From Chloroflexota bacterium (GTDB taxonomy: Bacteria; Chloroflexota; Dehalococcoidia; JACPQK01), in NCBI GenBank assembly GCA_016190505.1, contig JACPQM010000072.1, positions 1 through 64,000 on the forward strand: 64,000 nt of DNA, in the 5' to 3' direction. Below, in pieces: positions 58,448-64,000 of this stretch. The notes below the pieces were generated by a model, which searched no databases, was not told the DNA's origin, and saw only the letters and a program-made list of their open reading frames with translations. Numbering within the stretch: position 1 is the stretch's first letter; each line of letters opens with the position of its first letter. The position numbers and the translations under genes are program-made.

Positions 58448-59844
58448 GCAGAACCTCTACGTGGCTCACAGCCTGGACCCCAGAAGACTCCTCATTCTGG
58501 AAGACGACGGGCAGCCGGATCGCCAGGCAGACTCTGACCATCACCACGGTGGCGCTGATCTTCTCGTTTGCCACCTGGTTCGTGATGAGCGCGGTGGTGG
58601 TCCGCCTGCCGCAGATCGGGTTCCAATTTACCACCTTGCAGCTCTTCTGGCTGGGGGCCATGCCGGGCCTCGCTGGCGGCACGCTCAGGATCATCAACAC
58701 GTTCCTCATTCCGATTTACGGGACGCGGCATGTCGTGTCCATATCCACGCTGCTAAAGATTCTTCCCTGCGTGGCCTTGGGCCTGGCCGTCATGAACCCG
58801 GACACCCCTTTCTGGCTGTTCATCGTCATCGCCCTTGCCCTCGGCTTTGGCGGCGGGGACTTCTCCTCGTATATGCCCAGCACCAGCCTGTTCTTCCCGC
58901 GCCGGCTCCAGGGGACGGCGCTGGGCATCCAGGCTGGGATCGGCAATTTCGGCGTCAGCTTGACCCAGTTCGTGGCGCCCTGGATTATCGGTCTCGCCAT
59001 CTTCGGCGCTCTCCTCGGCGGCTCTCAGGTGTACGAGCGGGCAGGCCGCCCCGCAGCGGATATCTGGCTCCAGAATGCCGCCTTCTGGTTTGTCCCGTTC
59101 CTACTGGTCGTCGGCATAGTTGCCTGGGTCTTCCTGCGCAGCGTCCCGGTGCGGGCAACCTTCCGCCAGCAACTGGACATCTTCAAAGATAGGCACACGT
59201 ACTTCTGCACCATTACCTACGTCATGACCTTCGGCTCATTCTCGGGGCTGGCGGCGGCCTTCCCGATGATGATACGAGCGCTCTACGGCGGCTTTGAAGA
59301 CCCCCCGGACCCCCTCGCTTACGCCTTCCTGGGCCCGCTGGTGGGGTCTCTCATCCGGGTGGTCATGGGATGGCCGTCGGACCGCTGGGGAGGAAGCATC
59401 TTTACCCAGTTCGCCGGGGCGGGGCTCATCATCTGCTCCCTGCTGCTCATCTTTGGGGGATATCTCGCTCCGACCTCCGGTGACCAGTTCCCAGTCTTTG
59501 TCATCGTCATGCTGCTTCTCTTCTTCTTTGCCGGCGCTGGTAACGCCTCCACCTTCAGGCAGTTCCCTATCATCTTCGCCCACTCGCCCCGGCAGGGGGC
59601 GGGCGTTATCGGGTTCACCGCAGCCATCGCTGCCTACGGTCCCTTCATCTTCTCCGGTCTCATCGGGACATCCATCGCTGCCACGGGCTCGGCTGCGGTG
59701 TTCTTCTGGGGGGCCATCGCGTTCTGGTCCATCGCCTCCGCCCTCAACTTCTGGTTCTACACCCGCCCCGGTAAGGAGCGCTGGGACTTCGGCTCCAGGT
59801 GGGGCACCTGGTGGGATGCCAGAGGCAGAACGGCTAGTCCGTAG
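58444..59844 (+). CDS. narK: Nitrate/nitrite MFS transporter NarK-like (copy 2)
   Basis: FGGGDFSSYMPSTSLFFPRRLQGTALGIQAGIGNFGVSLTQFVAPW; GNASTFRQFPIIF; ATGA overlap with copy 1. Confidence 0.9.
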   Translation: MSRTSTWLTAWTPEDSSFWKTTGSRIARQTLTITTVALIFSFATWFVMSAVVVRLPQIGFQFTTLQLFWLGAMPGLAGGTLRIINTFLIPIYGTRHVVSISTLLKILPCVALGLAVMNPDTPFWLFIVIALALGFGGGDFSSYMPSTSLFFPRRLQGTALGIQAGIGNFGVSLTQFVAPWIIGLAIFGALLGGSQVYERAGRPAADIWLQNAAFWFVPFLLVVGIVAWVFLRSVPVRATFRQQLDIFKDRHTYFCTITYVMTFGSFSGLAAAFPMMIRALYGGFEDPPDPLAYAFLGPLVGSLIRVVMGWPSDRWGGSIFTQFAGAGLIICSLLLIFGGYLAPTSGDQFPVFVIVMLLLFFFAGAGNASTFRQFPIIFAHSPRQGAGVIGFTAAIAAYGPFIFSGLIGTSIAATGSAAVFFWGAIAFWSIASALNFWFYTRPGKERWDFGSRWGTWWDARGRTASP

Positions 59845-59948
59845 TGGTAACGCTGTAGTTACCGAAGGGCCTGGGTGGTGTGGCTATGGGCCGGGCCTCC
59901 CAGACTGGAAGGCCAAAGCGGAATCCTGGCGCGTTTACCGTATGTATT

Positions 59949-60161
59949 CTAACTGGGCGGCGACACGCCCGCTTTCTGGCCGATGTAGGACAGCAGGTCG
60001 GCCAGGCGGGTGAAATAGCTGTGCTCCCCTGTCCCAGCCTGGGTGACTCGCCACCGCCATTGGGGCCGGTCCAGGTGGCCAGAAGGCTCCAGCCAGACCG
60101 TGATTACAAACGAGACTGCGACCCCGTTGGTACTTGGTGCGCTGTTGCTCGGCTGCGGCAT
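59949..60161 (-). CDS. Small protein (70 aa) with WRWRVTQAGTGEHSYFTRLADLLSYI motif
   Basis: Internal ATG of the 59949-60323 ORF; motif resembles short proteins I associate with Chloroflexota regulatory loci. Confidence 0.5.
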   Translation of the reverse strand: MPQPSNSAPSTNGVAVSFVITVWLEPSGHLDRPQWRWRVTQAGTGEHSYFTRLADLLSYIGQKAGVSPPS

Positions 60162-60288
60162 GTTCTCCACTTCTTTGCTAGCATTTTCACAGTCCTGGCT
60201 TCCAAATCGCTTCCACCGGACCGGAAAAGACGCTCTCCGCGTTCGCTTGGAGATGGGGGGTGGGAAGCCAGACCGCGGGAAATGATGA

Positions 60289-62499
60289 CTATGGGGCGGG
60301 CAGCGAGCGGATGCGCTCGGCAAGCTTCTCTGTCTCAGGCAAAGGGGCTACACTCAGCTCCCTGGCCAGCGACTCTTTGCAGGTCTGATACTGACGGAGG
60401 GCTTCATCCCGGCGGCCATCAGCCCACAGCGCCTGCATGAGCGCTCGATGGACCTCTTCCCGTACCGGGTCCATCCGTAACGCCCGCCGCAGCAGCTCGA
60501 TACTCCGGTGCCAGTTGCCCGCAGACCGGTGCAGCGCCGCCAGCCGCCTGAGCACGAAGATACAGGTCTCGCGGGTCTGCTCTCGCTCTTCCAGGCACCA
60601 CTCGGCGAAGGGCTCGTCCTCCATGAAGTCGCCCCGGTAGAGTTGGACCGCGGCTTCATATGCCGAGATGGCCGCATCCCGGTCTCCCTTCGCCCCGGCG
60701 GTTCGCCCCTCTTCTGCCAGCAGCTTGAACTCCCATGCATCCACTCGGCAAGACGAACGAGCGCTGAAGTAGTAGCGGTCACCTTCGCCCACAATGAACT
60801 GCCACCTTCTGTTCGTCTCCGGAGGTTCCACGAGGCGCCGCAGCTCGTGCACCAGCACGTGGAGCTGGCCTGTCTTGGTCTGGGGGTCGCCCTCGGGCCA
60901 GAGCAGGTCAATCAAGGTCTCCCGGGAAAGGGGCCGCCCATCCTTGGTCAAAAGTATCTTGAGAAGGGTCAGGGCCTTTTTTCGAGCTATCATGGCCGGG
61001 GTGACGGGCATGCCATGCTTGCGCAACTCGAAGGTGCCCAGGCAGCGGACCACGAGATAAGGCCCGGCCTCTGCGGGCCGCCGGAGCGACGAGAGTGCAT
61101 CGCGTTCCGGCATGTGGGGGGCGAGTGCAACGGCGGACCCTTTCGGTCCGGCGGGTGTCAGCGCACTGTAGGTCTGGGCACGCTGCTCCTCTTCGTACAA
61201 CTCGTGGGCCACTCGTATAGAGTGCGTTACTGCCTCGATGGCTGCCTGGAGCCACGCCAGCGAGCGGGTCGGGACCGACGTGCCGGTGCTGTGGTAGTAG
61301 AACTGGCAAATGCTGATGGGCCTCCCACGGGCAACAGCCGGTATGCAGTAGCACACGCTCCACGAACGCGGGCTGTCTTGGCACGGCGCTGGCCAACTAG
61401 CCCTCGGCCCCGCGAGCACTGTGCCGCAGGCCCTGGCAGAGGCCGGGCACGAGATGGGGACGCTGGAGAGCGCCTGGCAAGATCCTCTTGGAGTAGCGCC
61501 CCTGGTGACACGTTGGACTGAGGCCGATCTCGTCTGGGGCAGCAGCACGACGGCCATCCCCTGGGCGCCGCTCAGGGGCAGCAGTGTATCCATGACCCTT
61601 CCCAGGATGCTTTGGGCGTTGTCCTCCCCACCACTGGTCCCCTGGGAGGTATCCAGGAACAGCGCTCGCTGCATTCGCAGCAGCCCCGCCTCCAATGCCA
61701 GGGCCACTGGACCGCTGGCCCACGACAGAAGGCGAAGGGTATGTGACAGGGCAGGGTCAGGCCGGCGGAAGGCCAGCCCAATGGAGCCTACCACACCCGA
61801 TGAGCTACGCAGCGGCATGCAGACATACTGCTGGAAGCCTGCCTCTTTGACTCGGCTACGCAAGAAACGGGGGTCGTCGAGCAGATGGTCGCTAAAGACA
61901 GGGGCCCCTTGGGCCAGGGCCAGCCCTGGGAAGCCTTCCCCCGGCTCGAAGTGTGTTATCTGAGAAAAGGCGTGCCGGAATACCCCCTGGTGGCAGGTCA
62001 GGACCATGCCGTGTCCCCCTGGCTCCGCCAGAAACAGCTCGCCCGCCTCGGCCCCGCTGGCCTCCCGCAACACTTCCGGCACGTGCCAGAGGTTATCAGG
62101 TGGGGGTGCCGATGCCAGGACACCGGAGAGAAGACTGGTGATGTCCAGGTCCCGGCCGATGCTTGCCCCAGGTCCGACGTGTCCGAGCATGGCCACGGCC
62201 CCGTCGCCGGCGGGCAAGGCCACCAGCTCACAGCGAAGCCGCAGGTGTGGTCCCGCCGGGCGGTGGATGGCGACGTAGGAATGGCCCAGCAAGCGACCCG
62301 CGGCCAGGGCAGCTAGACTCCGGCAGCTTGGACCGCAGATGCGGCGGCCAAACTCATCATAGCCCTGCACCACCTCATAACAGCGCCTGCCCACGGCCAG
62401 CTCCGCCGGGATGCCCAGGAGTGCGGCAGCACCGAGTTCCCATTCGATGACACGATGGGAGCCATCTATGACAAACCGGCCCGAGAGCGAGCTATTCAT
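60289..62499 (-). CDS. PAS/GAF sensor with C-terminal winged-helix plus bacterial transcriptional activator domain (BTAD/SARP-like)
   Basis: N-terminal PAS-like with RRCYEVVQGYDEFGRRICGPSCRSL; GAF region; VVRCLGTFELRKHG...RKKALTLLKILLTKDGRPLSRETLIDLLWPEGDPQTKTGQLHVLVHELRR. Confidence 0.88.
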   Translation of the reverse strand: MNSSLSGRFVIDGSHRVIEWELGAAALLGIPAELAVGRRCYEVVQGYDEFGRRICGPSCRSLAALAAGRLLGHSYVAIHRPAGPHLRLRCELVALPAGDGAVAMLGHVGPGASIGRDLDITSLLSGVLASAPPPDNLWHVPEVLREASGAEAGELFLAEPGGHGMVLTCHQGVFRHAFSQITHFEPGEGFPGLALAQGAPVFSDHLLDDPRFLRSRVKEAGFQQYVCMPLRSSSGVVGSIGLAFRRPDPALSHTLRLLSWASGPVALALEAGLLRMQRALFLDTSQGTSGGEDNAQSILGRVMDTLLPLSGAQGMAVVLLPQTRSASVQRVTRGATPRGSCQALSSVPISCPASARACGTVLAGPRASWPAPCQDSPRSWSVCYCIPAVARGRPISICQFYYHSTGTSVPTRSLAWLQAAIEAVTHSIRVAHELYEEEQRAQTYSALTPAGPKGSAVALAPHMPERDALSSLRRPAEAGPYLVVRCLGTFELRKHGMPVTPAMIARKKALTLLKILLTKDGRPLSRETLIDLLWPEGDPQTKTGQLHVLVHELRRLVEPPETNRRWQFIVGEGDRYYFSARSSCRVDAWEFKLLAEEGRTAGAKGDRDAAISAYEAAVQLYRGDFMEDEPFAEWCLEEREQTRETCIFVLRRLAALHRSAGNWHRSIELLRRALRMDPVREEVHRALMQALWADGRRDEALRQYQTCKESLARELSVAPLPETEKLAERIRSLPAP

Positions 62500-62555
62500 T
62501 ACTATCCACAGAGGCCTTCGTCATCCCACTGACAGCAGTTCTAGAATAGCTGACA

Positions 62556-62569
62556 GTTTACTAGTAAAC
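62556..62569. promoter_or_regulatory. Perfect palindrome GTTTACTAGTAAAC upstream of the BTAD regulator
   Basis: 14-bp perfect palindrome 57 bp upstream of the predicted start. Confidence 0.4.
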
Positions 62570-62753
62570 GAGGGCGAAGACAATGACTTTTGTCCCGTCT
62601 CCGCCCTCTATCGCGTATGCTGCCACGGGCCGAGTCCTCGCCAGGTTGGTGCGACAAGAACGCCTTGGCTCATGCTGGTAGACGGCCGTTCAGCCGTTCC
62701 CTGCCGCCTGGACCGGCGAGGACCCGTGCCCAACTCAGCGGACAGGCGCAAGC

Positions 62754-63995
62754 CTACGACTGCTGTGGCTGCGTGGCAGGCTCTGCCAGGCCTACCAGCA
62801 CGTAGCTGACCAGCAAGCCCGTCAGGCCTGCGATCACGATGGACCCCACCCAAAGCTCCACCGGCCAGCGGACCCCGTCGGTCAGGGCCAGCGACAGGAA
62901 GTACAGGCCGTAGAGCACCGCGGGCACGGTGAAAGCGAAGACGCGTAGCGCGCCCCTGCGCTCGGGGCCTGGCCTCAGGCCCCTCAGCAGCGCGTCGCCC
63001 ACCATGCCGGCTACCACTACCGCAGGCACCAGCGGGAGCCTATCGTTGAGCATGCCCATCAGAGCAGCGTTGAGGGTAAAGAGCAGCGTGACGGAGCCCA
63101 GCGGCAGGGTCCACCGGCGCAGGCCCAGCAGCAGCGTCCCCATAAGTAACCCCGTTTGCAGCAGGATAGAGGCGATGCCCAGGGCCTGGCCGAAGGAGCC
63201 CAGAGCGGCGGCGCGGCTCTGGGCGCTGTAGACGATCCGGCTCCCATCTGCTGACCACGAGGGCAACCATTCGTCCACGCCCGGCGTGTTGGTCAGGTTG
63301 GTCTGGCCGGAGCCATCGGCGTTCATGACGTAGACCTCGCTGTTGCCATCCCGCCGGGAGACAAAGGCGATCCGCTCCCCGTCCGGTGACCAGGCAGGCG
63401 ACAGGTTGGGGCCGTTGCCGCTCGTCAGCCGGGCCAGGCCCAGTCCCCCGTGGATGTCGGCCTTCTCACCAACACCTGTGGTGAACGCCACGTTCGTGCC
63501 GTCCGGAGACAAGGAGGGCTGTAGGCCAGGCGTCAAGGACTCCACGATTACTGTCTCCCCCGAGCCGTCAATGCTGAGGATATGGACTCGCGGCTGACCA
63601 GCCTGGACCGAGGAAAAGGCGAGTCGCCGGCCATCGGGGGACCAGGAAGGTGGCCACGCCAGTGCACCGCTGGTCGAAAGGCGCGTCTGCTCGGTCCCGT
63701 CGGCATTCATGAGGTACACCTCGGGCCGGCCGTCCCGCTGCGAGATGAAGGCGATCTTGCTGCCGTCGGGCGAGAAGGCCGGGTACGAGTTCGGCGCATC
63801 ACCGGAGGTGAGCCGGATGATGGCTGCCCCGTCGGACACGTAGATCTGGCTCGTTCCGTCCCGGTCCGAGGCAAAGGCCATGCGCCGGCCATCCGGGGAC
63901 CACGAGGCTGCCACGTTATTCTTCTCGGCGGTGGCTATCAGGCGGGTCTGGCCGCTGCCATCGGCGGCCATTACGTGTATTTCACTGGCTATCAC
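62754..63995 (-). CDS. TolB/PD40 beta-propeller protein with C-terminal multi-TM region; N-terminus beyond window
   Basis: Repeated ..[19 protein letters not shown] units then about six hydrophobic segments; likely truncated at the window edge. Confidence 0.8.
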   Translation of the reverse strand: MIASEIHVMAADGSGQTRLIATAEKNNVAASWSPDGRRMAFASDRDGTSQIYVSDGAAIIRLTSGDAPNSYPAFSPDGSKIAFISQRDGRPEVYLMNADGTEQTRLSTSGALAWPPSWSPDGRRLAFSSVQAGQPRVHILSIDGSGETVIVESLTPGLQPSLSPDGTNVAFTTGVGEKADIHGGLGLARLTSGNGPNLSPAWSPDGERIAFVSRRDGNSEVYVMNADGSGQTNLTNTPGVDEWLPSWSADGSRIVYSAQSRAAALGSFGQALGIASILLQTGLLMGTLLLGLRRWTLPLGSVTLLFTLNAALMGMLNDRLPLVPAVVVAGMVGDALLRGLRPGPERRGALRVFAFTVPAVLYGLYFLSLALTDGVRWPVELWVGSIVIAGLTGLLVSYVLVGLAEPATQPQQS

Positions 63996-64000
63996 CGTCT

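Overview
GC-rich, densely coded bacterial chromosome segment. Gene content and short dispersed palindromes suggest Chloroflexota (inference). No rRNA, tRNA, CRISPR array or transposase was recognised. Main blocks: (1) carbohydrate-binding lipoprotein plus glgC/glgA/ROK kinase; (2) peptide-type ABC binding protein and isochorismatase-like hydrolase; (3) cytochrome c maturation genes ccmE-ccmB-ccmC-ccmD without ccmA, with a Cys-type CcmE; (4) glyA, rpsF-ssb-rpsR, a PPIase, hom, thrC, folE; (5) a cluster at 22.0-24.6 kb of secreted, mostly acidic/repeat proteins. Their promoters share spacing and a hairpin at the predicted transcript 5' end, and two share a TATGCGCA palindromic element; (6) an AT-richer islet encoding a divergent proteasome-like Ntn-hydrolase with two small overlapping ORFs; (7) UvrD/PcrA helicase; (8) assimilatory sulfate/sulfite reduction genes (cysH, TauE/SafE, TusA, siroheme sulfite reductase-like); (9) trehalose/osmotic module otsA-otsB-mscS-like-treT-like, where the treT-like frame continues upstream of every canonical start codon; (10) tandem overlapping ftsK genes, RNase J, family-4 UDG and two desulforedoxin-like mini-genes missed by the ORF track; (11) cytochrome c + narGHJI + two narK, followed by a PAS/GAF/BTAD regulator and a TolB-propeller membrane protein cut by the window edge. 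All family calls come from reading the translations by eye; no searches were run.
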